DNA from: Arthrobacter sp. CAN_C5
Lineage (GTDB): Bacteria > Actinomycetota > Actinomycetes > Actinomycetales > Micrococcaceae
DNA: 64,000 bases
Reading direction: 5' to 3'
Assembly: GCF_017875735.1 (NCBI RefSeq)
Contig: NZ_JAGGMZ010000001.1
Coordinates: 2,418,001 to 2,482,000, forward strand
Shown here: piece by piece, positions 54,290 through 63,551 of the stretch
How the letters are laid out: every line of letters begins with the position of its first letter
Position numbering within the stretch: position 1 is the stretch's first letter
Program-made: the position numbers and the translations under genes
Notes under the pieces: model-generated
Seen by the model: the letters and a program-made list of their open reading frames with translations, nothing else
Told to the model about the DNA's origin: nothing
Database searches by the model: none

Positions 54290-55659
54290 GACGGAACGTC
54301 CACCACTGCAACCTCGAGCGGTTCGGCGTCCCAGGAACCGCCGAGACGTTCAGCCGCCCGGAGCCCGGAGAGGGCCCCGTCCTCATGGAAACCCCACCCG
54401 TGATAGGCGCCGGCGAAGGCGATCCGCTCGTCGCTGAGATCGGCCAGGCGGCGTTGCGCGGCGAGCGACGACGGCGTGTACTGCGGGTGCTCGTAGGTCA
54501 TTGATTCCAGTACCGACTCCGGGGCAATCTCGTCGCGCTCACCAAGACTGACGAGGAACCGGTGCGCGGTGCGCCCCTCCAGCCGCTGCAGCCGTGTCAG
54601 GTCGTAGGTGACCAGGACCCGGTCGGGGCTCGCCTCGCAGGACGGCAGCCGGTAGTTCCACGAGGACCGGACGGCGTCGGTCCGCGGCAGTACCGATTCG
54701 TCGGTGTGGAAGAGCGTGTGGTTTGTCGAGTACGGCAGATCGCCCAGCACCTGCCTCTCGAGCGGGCCGGCCTCCCCCAGCATGGCGAGCGCCTGGTGCG
54801 GGTGAGTCGCGATCACAGCCGCATCATAGGTTTCGGTCTCGCCGTTGGAGGTGACGACGACGCCGTCCCCTGCCTTTCGCACCCCGGCGACGGGCGATCC
54901 GAGCCGCACGTCCTCGATGTGATCGAGGACCCGGCTCACGTACTCTCCCGACCCGCCCGTCACGGTGCGCCACTGCGGCGACCCCTTGATGGTGAGCATT
55001 CCGTGGTGCGACATGAAGGAAAACAGGTACCGCGCCGGATAGGCGAGCGCCGTCGACGGGTCGCAGGACCACACCGCGGACACTACGGGGGTCATGAAGT
55101 GGGAGGTGAAGTACTGGCTGAACCGTCCCCGGGCGAGGAACTCACCGAGGGTCATTCCATCGTCTGCGCCGGTAGCCTCCAGGAGTGCACGGGCGTTGCG
55201 CTGGAAACGGAGAACCTCGAGCAACATTTTGAGGTACCTGCCGCGGCGCAACACTCCCAGCTGACCGAATACCCCGCGCCTGCCCTTGGCCCCGGCGTAC
55301 TCGAGCCCGCAACCATCGCACCGGACCGACATGGTCATGTCGGAGTCCTGGGTGGGAACGCCCAGTTCGTCAAAGAGCCGTAACAGCGTCGGGTAGGTAC
55401 GGTCGTTGTGGACAATGAACCCGGTGTCGACACCTGACGTAGTACCGTCGGCCATCGGCATCTGGTGGGTATGGGCATGGCCACCGGCGCGGCGGTCGGC
55501 CTCGTAGAGGGTGACCGAGTGGTGACGGCTCAGCACATAGGCGGCGGTCAGCCCCGCCACGCCGCTGCCGACGACGGCGACCCGGCGGCGGACGCCCGGC
55601 TCGCTGGAGCCGGCGTCGGGCGTGTCAAGGTCCGGCGTGCCATGCTGTTGCTCAGTCAT
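54286..55659 (-). CDS. FAD-dependent amine-oxidase-like oxidoreductase
   Basis: A 457-aa flavoprotein. The Rossmann motif VAVVGSGVAGLTAAYVLSRHHSVTLYEADRRAGGHAHT is at residues ~27-64, GVDTGFIVHNDRTYP follows, and the C-terminal FAD motif is in ERIAFAGAYHGWGFHEDGALSGLRAAERL. The conserved GWGFHEDG is typical of the group linked to DUF1365. It may desaturate or oxidise lipid acyl chains (inference). ATG 55659 with GCGGAGGAG is the start. It is the first gene of the operon and divergent from a LysR gene. Confidence 0.9.
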   Translation of the reverse strand: MTEQQHGTPDLDTPDAGSSEPGVRRRVAVVGSGVAGLTAAYVLSRHHSVTLYEADRRAGGHAHTHQMPMADGTTSGVDTGFIVHNDRTYPTLLRLFDELGVPTQDSDMTMSVRCDGCGLEYAGAKGRRGVFGQLGVLRRGRYLKMLLEVLRFQRNARALLEATGADDGMTLGEFLARGRFSQYFTSHFMTPVVSAVWSCDPSTALAYPARYLFSFMSHHGMLTIKGSPQWRTVTGGSGEYVSRVLDHIEDVRLGSPVAGVRKAGDGVVVTSNGETETYDAAVIATHPHQALAMLGEAGPLERQVLGDLPYSTNHTLFHTDESVLPRTDAVRSSWNYRLPSCEASPDRVLVTYDLTRLQRLEGRTAHRFLVSLGERDEIAPESVLESMTYEHPQYTPSSLAAQRRLADLSDERIAFAGAYHGWGFHEDGALSGLRAAERLGGSWDAEPLEVAVVDVPS

Positions 55660-55859
55660 CTGCGCTCCTCCGCGTAGGTTTGCGTAAGGCGTCCAGCCGG
55701 TCGATCCGACCGTCCGGCACCTCACCACAGGCCTCCCAAAAGGAAAACGCCTGTTGTAAATATAGTTTGGTTATTGTTCGGAGACGGTTCATTCCCGGAT
55801 TGGTGCCCCAGCCAGGGCCGAGGATCGCGAATGGCCCTCCGCTGCGGAAAGGAGTGCCA

Positions 55860-56783
55860 GTGGTCAACCCCGTGCATTTGCGCACACTTCTGGAGGTCAT
55901 CCGGCTGGGCTCGTTCACGGCTGCAGCGTCCCGCCTCGGGTATACGGCGTCGGCGGTGTCACAGCAGATGTCGGCTCTGGAGCGGGACACCGGGGCCACC
56001 CTGTTTGAGCGGTCCGCGCGCAGCGCGATTCCGACGGAGGCGGCAGTGGTCATGTCACGTCATGCGGCGAAGGTGCTCACCGACATCGACGCCCTCCTGG
56101 CCTCGACGGCGCGGGCCGAGGCAGAGCCCACGCAGGAGCTACGGTTGGGGATTTTCCCGAGTCTGGCCACCTATGCACTACCGCGACTGCTCGGCACCCC
56201 TGAATGGCGTCGGTTGGGGATCAGCCTGAAGGTGTACGTCGCGGAACCGGGTCAGACCATCCAGGGGTTGCGGGCCGGCGGCGAACTCGACCTGGCCCTG
56301 GTGTTCCAGGTGGGCCAGGGTGGGCTCGCCTGGCCGTCGTCGGTCAGTCGCCAGTGGATCGGGGATGACAATTTCCGGGTGGTGCTCCCGGCTGCATGGG
56401 GCATCCAGCCCGGGGCAGCGGTCAGCGCCGACCAGCTTTCCGACATGCCATGGATCATGCACCACCCCGGGACTGCCGATGCCACGGTGATCGAACGGCT
56501 GTTCGCCAGCTGCAACCTGCACCCGCGGGTGGTGGCGTACTGCGACGATTTCAACGCCAGTCTGGCGATGGCCGACGCCGGGCTCGGCGCCGCGCTGGTC
56601 CCCGACCTCGCCATGACCCACGGCCCATCCGGCGTGGTGGCGCTGGATGTCCCCGAGATCCGCCTGGCCCGCAGTATCTTCGCCCTGCAGATCGGTGACC
56701 GGCAGACCACCAGGGTGGGGCTCTTCATGGACCAGCTCGCTGCCATCCTGAAGGCACAGAGCATCGAGCCGGTCCGCAGCTAG
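55860..56783 (+). CDS. LysR-family transcriptional regulator
   Basis: A 307-aa regulator. The HTH is at residues ~4-60 (LRTLLEVIRLGSFTAAASRLGYTASAVSQQMSALERDTGATLFER), followed by a ligand-binding domain (LRLGIFPSLATYALPRLL, GGELDLALVFQ, DDFNASLAMADAGLGAALVP). GTG 55860 has AAAGGAG 6 bases before it. It is divergent from the lipid-modification operon across 200 bases, so it may control that operon. Its stop overlaps the convergent metE stop in a shared CTAG. Confidence 0.9.
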   Translation: MVNPVHLRTLLEVIRLGSFTAAASRLGYTASAVSQQMSALERDTGATLFERSARSAIPTEAAVVMSRHAAKVLTDIDALLASTARAEAEPTQELRLGIFPSLATYALPRLLGTPEWRRLGISLKVYVAEPGQTIQGLRAGGELDLALVFQVGQGGLAWPSSVSRQWIGDDNFRVVLPAAWGIQPGAAVSADQLSDMPWIMHHPGTADATVIERLFASCNLHPRVVAYCDDFNASLAMADAGLGAALVPDLAMTHGPSGVVALDVPEIRLARSIFALQIGDRQTTRVGLFMDQLAAILKAQSIEPVRS

Positions 56784-59095
56784 AGTGTCAGCCTCACCCG
56801 AACGGCGGCGTTGACCAGGTTACCCAATGACTCGGTGGTTTCCGTGTACCCCCTGGTCTTCAGGCCGCAGTCGGGATTCACCCAGAGCTGCCGGGCTGGC
56901 ACGTGCCGGACCGCTTTCCCCAGGAGGTCCGCAACCTCATCCTCGTCCGGGACCCGTGGCGAATGAATGTCATACACCCCCGGCCCCACCCCCCGCGCGA
57001 AACCGTGGGACTGCAGGTCGTGGACCACTTCCATCCGCGACCGGGCGGCCTCGATCGAGGTGACGTCCGCATCGAGGCCGTCGATCGCCTCGATGATGGC
57101 GCCGAACTCGGAATAGCAGAGATGGGTGTGGACCTGCGTGGACGGCGCCGCCCCGGAGGTTGCCAGCCGGAAGGAGTTGACCGACCACGCCAGGTAGTGC
57201 GGCCGCTGTGCCGCCCGGAGGGGCAGCAGCTCGCGGAGCGCCGGTTCGTCGACCTGGATCACCCGGATACCGGCACGCTGCAGATCGCTCACCTCGTCGC
57301 GGAGCGCGAGGGCCACCTGGCTTGCCGTCTCGCCCAGCGGCAGGTCATCCCGGACAAAGGACCAGGCCAGGATGGTGACCGGACCGGTCAGCATCCCCTT
57401 CACGGGCTTGCTGGTCAGGGACTGGGCGTATTCGGCCCACCGCACGGTGATCGGTTCGGGTCGGCTGACATCGCCCCACAGGATTGACGGCCGGGTACAT
57501 CTCGACCCGTAGGACTGCACCCATCCGTTCACCGTGACGTCGAAGCCGTCCAGGTGTTCGGCGAAGTACTGCACCATGTCGTTGCGTTCCGGCTCACCGT
57601 GCACCAGGACATCAAACCCCAGGTCCTCCTGCAGTGCGATGACCCGCGCAATCTCCTCCTGCATCAGGCCCGTGTACTCCTCGGTGGTGAGGTCTCCCCG
57701 GTGGAACCGGGCCCGCGCTGACCGCACCTCGACGGTCTGTGGGAACGATCCGATGGTGGTGGTGGGAAGCACGGGCAACTGGAGGGCCTCCTCCTGCGCC
57801 GCGACCCGTTCCTGGTACGGTCCGCGGGTGAAGTCCGACGGCGTGAGTGCGCCGAGCCGCTCCCTCACCTCGTGCCGGTTGACGCCGACGGCGGCCGCGC
57901 GGGAGGCCAGCACCGCCGTGGCCTCGGCGATGGCGCCGTCGATCGACCCGGTCGGGGACCCATCCACCAGCCGGGACAGGGTGAGAACCTCGGCGATCTT
58001 CTGGTCCGCGAAGGCCAGCCACGACCGGAGGTCGGGAGCCAGGTCCGGTTCGTCGTCGACGTCGTGCGGGACGTGTTGCAGCGAGGTGGAGGTCGCCACC
58101 GTAAGCCGGTCGACCGAATCAGCGAGGGTGGTCAGCTTGGCCGCCGCGGCCGCGAGGTCGGCTTTCCAGATGTTGTGGCCGTCGACCACCCCGGCCACGA
58201 GGGTGGTGCTACCCAGGACGGCCAGGTCCTGGGCTGAGGGCAGATCGCCCTTGAAGAGGTCCAGGTGCAGCGCGTCAATGCCGGTGGCGGCCAGGACCGG
58301 CAGCAGCGATCCCAGTGAGCCGTACGCAGTGGTGACGAGCAGTGAGGGCCGTTCGGCCGTCCCGGCGAGGTACTGGTAGGCCCGCTCCACGGCAGCCGCC
58401 ACCTCGTGTTCGGGGATCACTTGGTCCGCCACCAGCGCCGGCTCCTCCAGTTGCACCCAGCGCGTTCCCACAGCAGCCAGCCGGCCGAGGAGGTCGGCGT
58501 AGAGCGGCAGCAGGTCGTCGAGCCGGGTCAGCGGGGAGAAGCCGTCAGGCGCCTCTGCCGCGGCCTTGCTGAGCAGCAGGAAAGTGACCGGGCCGATGAG
58601 GGTGGGCCGCAGCGTGATCCCCAGGTCGGCTCCCTCTACGACGTTGCGCAGCGTCCAGTCGTTGGCAATCGTGAACCGGGTGTCCGGCCCGATCTCGGGG
58701 ACCAGGTAGTGATAGTTGGTATCGAACCACTTGGTCATTTCCAGGGGCGGCCGCCCGGCGTCGCCGCGGGCGAGGGTGAAGTAGGCGTCGAGTCCCAGCG
58801 AACCGCCGTCGTCGTACAGGTCCTGGAACCGGGCCGGCACCGCCCCGAAGGTGACGGCGGTATCGAGCACCTGGTCATACAGGGAGAAGGACGCTGGGAT
58901 GGCCGACGCGGTCTCCGAAAGCCCGAGGCCGGCCAGCCGCGCGTAACCGTCCTCGCGGAGCTGGCGGGCGGTGGCTTCCAGCTCCGCCGCCGAGATTCTG
59001 GACGCCCAATAGGATTCAACGGCCTTCTTCAGTTCGCGCCGGGGGCCGATACGGGGGTAGCCGACGATCGTGGCGGCCGGGAATTCACTGTGCAT
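56780..59095 (-). CDS. metE: Cobalamin-independent methionine synthase
   Basis: A 771-aa MetE with both barrels: N-terminal VGYPRIGPRRELKKAVESYW and C-terminal LPVLPTTTIGSFPQTVEVR. Zinc ligands are visible in HTHLCYSEF and NPDCGLKTR, and IQVDEPALRELLPLR is a core strand. It methylates homocysteine with methyl-tetrahydrofolate polyglutamate, supplied by MetF, encoded 30 bases upstream. The operon is preceded by a structured leader. Confidence 0.98.
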   Translation of the reverse strand: MHSEFPAATIVGYPRIGPRRELKKAVESYWASRISAAELEATARQLREDGYARLAGLGLSETASAIPASFSLYDQVLDTAVTFGAVPARFQDLYDDGGSLGLDAYFTLARGDAGRPPLEMTKWFDTNYHYLVPEIGPDTRFTIANDWTLRNVVEGADLGITLRPTLIGPVTFLLLSKAAAEAPDGFSPLTRLDDLLPLYADLLGRLAAVGTRWVQLEEPALVADQVIPEHEVAAAVERAYQYLAGTAERPSLLVTTAYGSLGSLLPVLAATGIDALHLDLFKGDLPSAQDLAVLGSTTLVAGVVDGHNIWKADLAAAAAKLTTLADSVDRLTVATSTSLQHVPHDVDDEPDLAPDLRSWLAFADQKIAEVLTLSRLVDGSPTGSIDGAIAEATAVLASRAAAVGVNRHEVRERLGALTPSDFTRGPYQERVAAQEEALQLPVLPTTTIGSFPQTVEVRSARARFHRGDLTTEEYTGLMQEEIARVIALQEDLGFDVLVHGEPERNDMVQYFAEHLDGFDVTVNGWVQSYGSRCTRPSILWGDVSRPEPITVRWAEYAQSLTSKPVKGMLTGPVTILAWSFVRDDLPLGETASQVALALRDEVSDLQRAGIRVIQVDEPALRELLPLRAAQRPHYLAWSVNSFRLATSGAAPSTQVHTHLCYSEFGAIIEAIDGLDADVTSIEAARSRMEVVHDLQSHGFARGVGPGVYDIHSPRVPDEDEVADLLGKAVRHVPARQLWVNPDCGLKTRGYTETTESLGNLVNAAVRVRLTL

Positions 59096-59125
59096 GGTGG
59101 TTAACCCTTCGGAAGTAGTGGTGGG

Positions 59126-60043
59126 TCAGGCGGTCTGGATCAGGCCCGGCGCTGGCGGGCGGCTCAACTCGAGCCGGTCGAGGACGTCCAGCGCTGCCGC
59201 GTGTTCGTTGAAGGTGTAGATATGGATGCCCGGGGCGCCGTCGTTCAGGGCAGCGTGCGCCAGGTCCACGGTGGCGCGGACGCCGATGCGCCGTCGTTCG
59301 GCGTCGTCACCGGCGCTGACCAGCCGATCCTTCAACCGGGCGTCGATCTGCAGTCCCGCGAGTTCGCTGAGCCGCTCCAGCCGCCTGACGCTCGTGAAGG
59401 GGATGACGCCCGGGATGATGGGAATGTCCACGCCGGCGCGGCGGGCCGTGCGCAGGAGCTGGCTGTACTGTTCCGGTGCGAAATAGACCTGGGTGATGGC
59501 GAAGTCGGCTCCTGCCGCCTGTTTGGCCAGCAGTACTTCGATGTCGTGTTCGGTGCTCGGTGATTCCGGGTGCTTCGTGGAGTAGGCGGCAACGCCGACG
59601 GCGACCCGGCCGGCGCACAGATGTGCCGTGAGCTGCCGTTCCGCTTGCCGGATCAATTCCACCAGTTCGCTGGCGTGCTGCAGATCGCCCTCGGGCAGCG
59701 ACCGGTCAAGTGGCCGGTCACCGCGAAGGGCGAGGATACCGCGCACTCCGCGGGAGATCAGTTCGTACACGAGCTGGACCAGATAGTCCCGGGAGTTCCC
59801 CACGCAGGTGAGGTGGGCGAGCGGCTTCAGGGTGGTCTCGTCCAGGAGACGCTTCAGCAGCCCGACGGCGGTGTCCCGGTTGGAGCCGGAAGCACCATAG
59901 GTCACTGATACGAAGTCTGGCCGGGTATCTTCAAGCGCCCGGATGGTCCGCCACAGACCTTCTTCGGCACTGGTGGTGCGCGGCGGGAACAATTCGTAGG
60001 ACAGGGCTGGGTAGGTGGGCGGCGGCGGAAGAGGAAATGACAT
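59126..60043 (-). CDS. metF: Methylenetetrahydrofolate reductase
   Basis: A 305-aa TIM-barrel flavoprotein of normal MetF length: ALSYELFPPRTTSAEEGLW, DFVSVTYGASGSNRD, HLTCVGNSRDYLVQ, GILALRGDRP, GADFAITQVYFAPEQYS and IPIIPGVIPFTSVRRLERL. It makes methyl-THF for MetE. It is first in a metF-metE operon. ATG 60043 lies behind ACAGGACACAA. Confidence 0.97.
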   Translation of the reverse strand: MSFPLPPPPTYPALSYELFPPRTTSAEEGLWRTIRALEDTRPDFVSVTYGASGSNRDTAVGLLKRLLDETTLKPLAHLTCVGNSRDYLVQLVYELISRGVRGILALRGDRPLDRSLPEGDLQHASELVELIRQAERQLTAHLCAGRVAVGVAAYSTKHPESPSTEHDIEVLLAKQAAGADFAITQVYFAPEQYSQLLRTARRAGVDIPIIPGVIPFTSVRRLERLSELAGLQIDARLKDRLVSAGDDAERRRIGVRATVDLAHAALNDGAPGIHIYTFNEHAAALDVLDRLELSRPPAPGLIQTA

Positions 60044-60404
60044 TTGTGTCCTGTTTCGTTAGGTCACCGCCAACCCATCAGGGCATTCGGCTGGTGAAAT
60101 AATCCGGAGGAACGCAGATCCGAGTCCCGGCGTAGCGCGGCCGCGCTGACGAGGAACTCCTACGAACAAATGTCAGACCCACATGGGGGCACCCACACTC
60201 TCCGTGGGAGAGTCGCTGACCCGTTACTGAAGTAACTTGGGGGCTACGCTACGCCGTCGACCCCGCCGCATCAAGTACCTAGCGCTGACGACCGCGTCAA
60301 TCTGGGCACTGAATCGACCTGGGCATACCCCGTGCACATCAGAACCGGGGACACATTGGGACGGCGAATTCCGTGGGAGAGGGAATGCTGGAAGAATAGC
60401 AAGC
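60044..60404 (-). promoter_or_regulatory. Structured leader of metF-metE (riboswitch or attenuator candidate) and promoter region
   Basis: This gap holds no gene. Read as metF leader it contains, from 60236 down: GTTAC-TTCA-GTAAC (60223-60236); a 5-bp GTCAG/CTGAC closing pair (60216-60220 with 60172-60176) enclosing ACTCTCC-CAC-GGAGAGT (60197-60213) and a GGGTGCCCCC stretch; and the 14-bp palindrome AGCGCGGCCGCGCT (60134-60147). The layout suggests an RNA sensor for methionine or SAM, but I could not match SAM-I, SAM-IV or cobalamin cores. The FUSC gene promoter must also lie here (60240-60404). Confidence 0.4.
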
Positions 60405-61523
60405 ATGCTGAACAACCCTTCCGGCGCCCGCCTGCTGACCCGGGTGGGAGGACTGATCCGCCACAAGCGACTGCTGCTGGCGTTCAAGGCCGCCCTTGCC
60501 GCTTCCATTGCCTGGCTGGTTGCCCTGCAGGTGCCGGGCGTCGCCTCCGAGTACCCGTATTACGCACCCCTGGGCGCCGTCGCCTGCATGTACCCGACCA
60601 TTGCGGGCTCGGCAAAACAGGGCTTCCAGACCCTGGTGGGCCTCGCCATCGGGTTTGCCCTGGCCTTCCCGGTGATATATTTCGGCGATCGTTCGGTGGT
60701 GTCGGTGGCGTTGGTCGTGGGACTCGGGGTACTTACCGCCGGGCTTCCCCACATCGGAGCGGGCCGGGACTGGATCCCCGTCGCTGCCCTGTTTGTCCTG
60801 CTGCTCGGCGGCGACGATCCTGACGGGTATTCGTTCGGGTATCTGTTGCAGATGCTGGTGGGCGTAACAATCGGCCTGATCGTGAATGTGCTGATCATTC
60901 CGCCCCTGCACCTGAACGCGGTGGTTGCCGGACTCGACAGTCTCCGCTCCGCACTCGCACTTCAGCTGCGGGACATGGGCGAGGCCCTCCGAGAGCAATG
61001 GCCACCGGAGCACAAGGACTGGGCCGATCGGCAAAACAAGCTCACCACCTTTAGCAAGGAGGTGCGCACCGCAGTGCAGCTGGCAGATTCCAGCCGGCAC
61101 GGGAACATCCGCCAGTACCGTCACAAACGGGACCTGGCCGCCGATTTCCACTCACTGCAGTCGATGGAGCGTATTACGTTCTACGTCGAGGACATGACCG
61201 AACTGCTCACCGACGTCATCTGGCGTACCCCGGAATCCACTCCCCTGCCCAAACCGCTCGGTCCGCCCCTCGCTTACGCGGTGAAGCTCACCGGGACCGC
61301 CGTCGAAGAGTGGGACACCACGGCCGAGTCCCTGACCGACGCCGAGACCGCCGTCGAGGACCTGATGCAGCACCTCAAGGATGTGTCCCCTGACGAGCGG
61401 ATTGACGCGACCGCTTCGCTGGGCATGGCCCTTCGACGCATCCTCCTGACCATCCGCGCCGACGCCGGCCCGCAGGATCAGGACGGAATTACTCTGCCGG
61501 CTCCTGAAACGAATGATCAATAA
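60405..61523 (+). CDS. FUSC / aromatic acid exporter family membrane protein
   Basis: A 372-aa protein. Residues ~20-170 contain about six hydrophobic segments (LLLAFKAALAASIAWLVALQVPG, YYAPLGAVACMYPTIAGSAKQG, GFALAFPVIYFGD, WIPVAALFVLLLGG), the remainder is a soluble helical domain (MERITFYVEDMTELLTDVIW). This is the FUSC/ArAE layout of proton-driven aromatic-acid efflux; the substrate is unknown. ATG 60405 starts at the conserved N-terminus; a longer frame lacks support. It overlaps the convergent App1 gene by 35 bases. Confidence 0.82.
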   Translation: MLNNPSGARLLTRVGGLIRHKRLLLAFKAALAASIAWLVALQVPGVASEYPYYAPLGAVACMYPTIAGSAKQGFQTLVGLAIGFALAFPVIYFGDRSVVSVALVVGLGVLTAGLPHIGAGRDWIPVAALFVLLLGGDDPDGYSFGYLLQMLVGVTIGLIVNVLIIPPLHLNAVVAGLDSLRSALALQLRDMGEALREQWPPEHKDWADRQNKLTTFSKEVRTAVQLADSSRHGNIRQYRHKRDLAADFHSLQSMERITFYVEDMTELLTDVIWRTPESTPLPKPLGPPLAYAVKLTGTAVEEWDTTAESLTDAETAVEDLMQHLKDVSPDERIDATASLGMALRRILLTIRADAGPQDQDGITLPAPETNDQ

Positions 61524-62595
61524 TTCCAAGGTCCGCCAGCTGGGATGACATTCCGGCGCCGTCCGGTGCGTAGATCCACGGAATGTTCGGGGTGGGCGAG
61601 GACGGCTTGGCGTTCGAGCGGCCACCGGCCAGCACTGCCTCACCCATGGTCAGCTGGCGAATCGCCACAGCCCGAACATTCTGCGGGTACTGCTCAGCGA
61701 AGTCGGCGTAGATTTCCTCGTCATGCTGGCCATTGTCGCCGATGAGCAGCCACTTGATGTCGGGGAACTCGGCGGCGAGCCGTTTCAGCGAGCTGCGCTT
61801 GTGCTCGGGGCCGCTGCGGAACCAGCGATCCCGGGTGGGGCCCCAATCGGTCAGCAGTTTCGGCCCGGCGGGATACAGGTTTCGCGACAGGAAACGGGTG
61901 AGCGCGGGAGCGACGTTCCACGCCCCGGTGGACAGATACAGCACCGGTGCCCCGGGGGACTCCTGCGTGATGCGTTCCAACAGCACGGCCATCCCCGGGG
62001 TGGCAGCCCGTGCGTGCTCGTCGAGGACGAACGTGTTCCACGCGGCGAGGAACGGCCGGGGCAGCGCAGTGACCATGACGGTGTCGTCGATGTCGGAGAC
62101 CACGCCAAAGTCGATGCCGGATTCAATGATCCGCACCGGCGACTCGACCAGGATGTTGTCGGCCGAGCGTAGTGTGATGGTGTGCCAGCCCGGAGAGAGC
62201 TGGGCATCGATCCGTGCGTCGACGATTCCGCCACGGTCGGCAGTCACCTGGTGGCTCTCTCCGTCCACCTCGACGGTGACCGACGCATAGCGAACGGGTG
62301 CGCTGGTGAAATTGCGCCACCCACGGATGCCTTCCTTGATGGTCTTCAGCACCTCACCGCCGCTGATCGGCGCCATCTCCTCGGGATCAGCCAGGACCAC
62401 GCGGGCCAGAACCCGTATCCAGCTGCCGGTCCCATAACCGGTGTACGGGATGATCGTTTCGACGTGTCCACGCTTGATAGCGACATTTGTCTGGACCGAG
62501 TGCCAGGCATCGTCTATCCGGAGGCCAAGATGGGTTCGTTCTTCGACGCCGTCGTTGTCCGACGCGGCCTGATCTGGTGGGGTGCTCGATGACAT
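61489..62595 (-). CDS. App1-like phosphatidate phosphatase (DUF2183)
   Basis: A 368-aa protein: an N-terminal beta-rich part with YTGYGTGSWIRVLARVVL, then a HAD-like catalytic domain with DIDDT at residues 168-172, PVLYLSTGAWNVAPALTRFL, LTDWGPTRDRWFRSGPEHK and LLIGDNGQHDEEIYADFAEQYP. The yeast relative App1 is a Mg2+-dependent phosphatidate phosphatase; the bacterial substrate is unproven. No signal peptide seen. It is divergent from the M50-like gene with 53 bases between. Confidence 0.9.
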   Translation of the reverse strand: MSSSTPPDQAASDNDGVEERTHLGLRIDDAWHSVQTNVAIKRGHVETIIPYTGYGTGSWIRVLARVVLADPEEMAPISGGEVLKTIKEGIRGWRNFTSAPVRYASVTVEVDGESHQVTADRGGIVDARIDAQLSPGWHTITLRSADNILVESPVRIIESGIDFGVVSDIDDTVMVTALPRPFLAAWNTFVLDEHARAATPGMAVLLERITQESPGAPVLYLSTGAWNVAPALTRFLSRNLYPAGPKLLTDWGPTRDRWFRSGPEHKRSSLKRLAAEFPDIKWLLIGDNGQHDEEIYADFAEQYPQNVRAVAIRQLTMGEAVLAGGRSNAKPSSPTPNIPWIYAPDGAGMSSQLADLGIIDHSFQEPAE

Positions 62596-62648
62596 GCTCC
62601 CAGTCTTTCACGTCGGGGCCGCCACCGAGGGTTCAGTAGGGTGGAGAC

Positions 62649-63386
62649 ATGATTGAGACGTGGTGGAACCGGATCGTGGAGGGGTTCGCCCGGGCCGAGC
62701 CACCGGAGGTCACCGCCGTGGAGCTGGCGATCATGGTGCTCGCCGCCGCGGCGCTGTCGATCCCCCGGTTCACCTGGCGTTACTTCGGCCTGTTCACCAC
62801 CGTGGTGCATGAGCTCGGCCACGCATTCGCTGCCCTGATGACCGGCCGGGTACTCAAGGGCATCACGCTGACCATGGACCATGCGGGCACGACGACGACG
62901 ATCGGGCGCCCGGGGTGGCGCGCCGCATGGTCCGGGTTCTGGGGATACCCCACACCGGCAGTGCTCGGAGCATCGCTGACCTGGGCCGGCCTCAACGGGT
63001 GGGGGCCCGCGGCCCTGTCGCTGGGAGCGTTGATCCTGCTCGCAGCGCTCCTGTTGATCCGTAACGGCGGCGGCCTGCTCATCCTGCTGTCAGCGGTGGC
63101 CGTCTCGGCATTGCTGGTACTGACCCTCCCGGCAGCGTTCACCGGGCATGTGGTCATTGCCCTCGGGCTGGCGCTCCTGGTCGGGTCGGTGCGGGATCTG
63201 GGCAAGGTGATCTCGGTACACCTACGGCGCCGTCGGGAACTGCAGTCCTCCGACGCGTACCTGCTGTACCGCAGCACCGGTGTCCCCTCGCCAGTCTGGT
63301 TACTACTCTTCGCCGTCGTCATCGCGGGGTCGTTGGTTGCGGCCTGGTTCCCATTGTCCAAGGTGGTCGGCACGGCGCTCAGCTAG
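62649..63386 (+). CDS. M50-like membrane metallopeptidase
   Basis: A 245-aa membrane protein with the zinc motif HELGH at residues 54-58 (TTVVHELGHAFAALMTGRVLKG) and about six hydrophobic segments after it. It matches the actinobacterial M50B-like family annotated as site-2-protease homologues without PDZ domain; substrates are unknown. ATG 62649 is preceded by GTGGAGAC. Confidence 0.87.
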   Translation: MIETWWNRIVEGFARAEPPEVTAVELAIMVLAAAALSIPRFTWRYFGLFTTVVHELGHAFAALMTGRVLKGITLTMDHAGTTTTIGRPGWRAAWSGFWGYPTPAVLGASLTWAGLNGWGPAALSLGALILLAALLLIRNGGGLLILLSAVAVSALLVLTLPAAFTGHVVIALGLALLVGSVRDLGKVISVHLRRRRELQSSDAYLLYRSTGVPSPVWLLLFAVVIAGSLVAAWFPLSKVVGTALS

Positions 63387-63551
63387 CATTTTGGGTGCGA
63401 GCACCAGGCCCGGCCGGCCAACAACGCAATTTTTGCGCTGGATCGGCCGAGGTCAGCCAAAACCGCCCACAATGAGGCTAACGTAGGGGTGCCACGCTGA
63501 TTGTGGTGACCGGCGCGGGGAGCGTCCTTTGACAAGTACGGGAGCATCTTG

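Noticed and set aside
60080-60140. Cobalamin riboswitch (B12-box-like GCCGGGACTCGGATCTGC) before metF
   Set aside because: The match to the B12 box is poor and the other conserved B12-riboswitch segments are absent.
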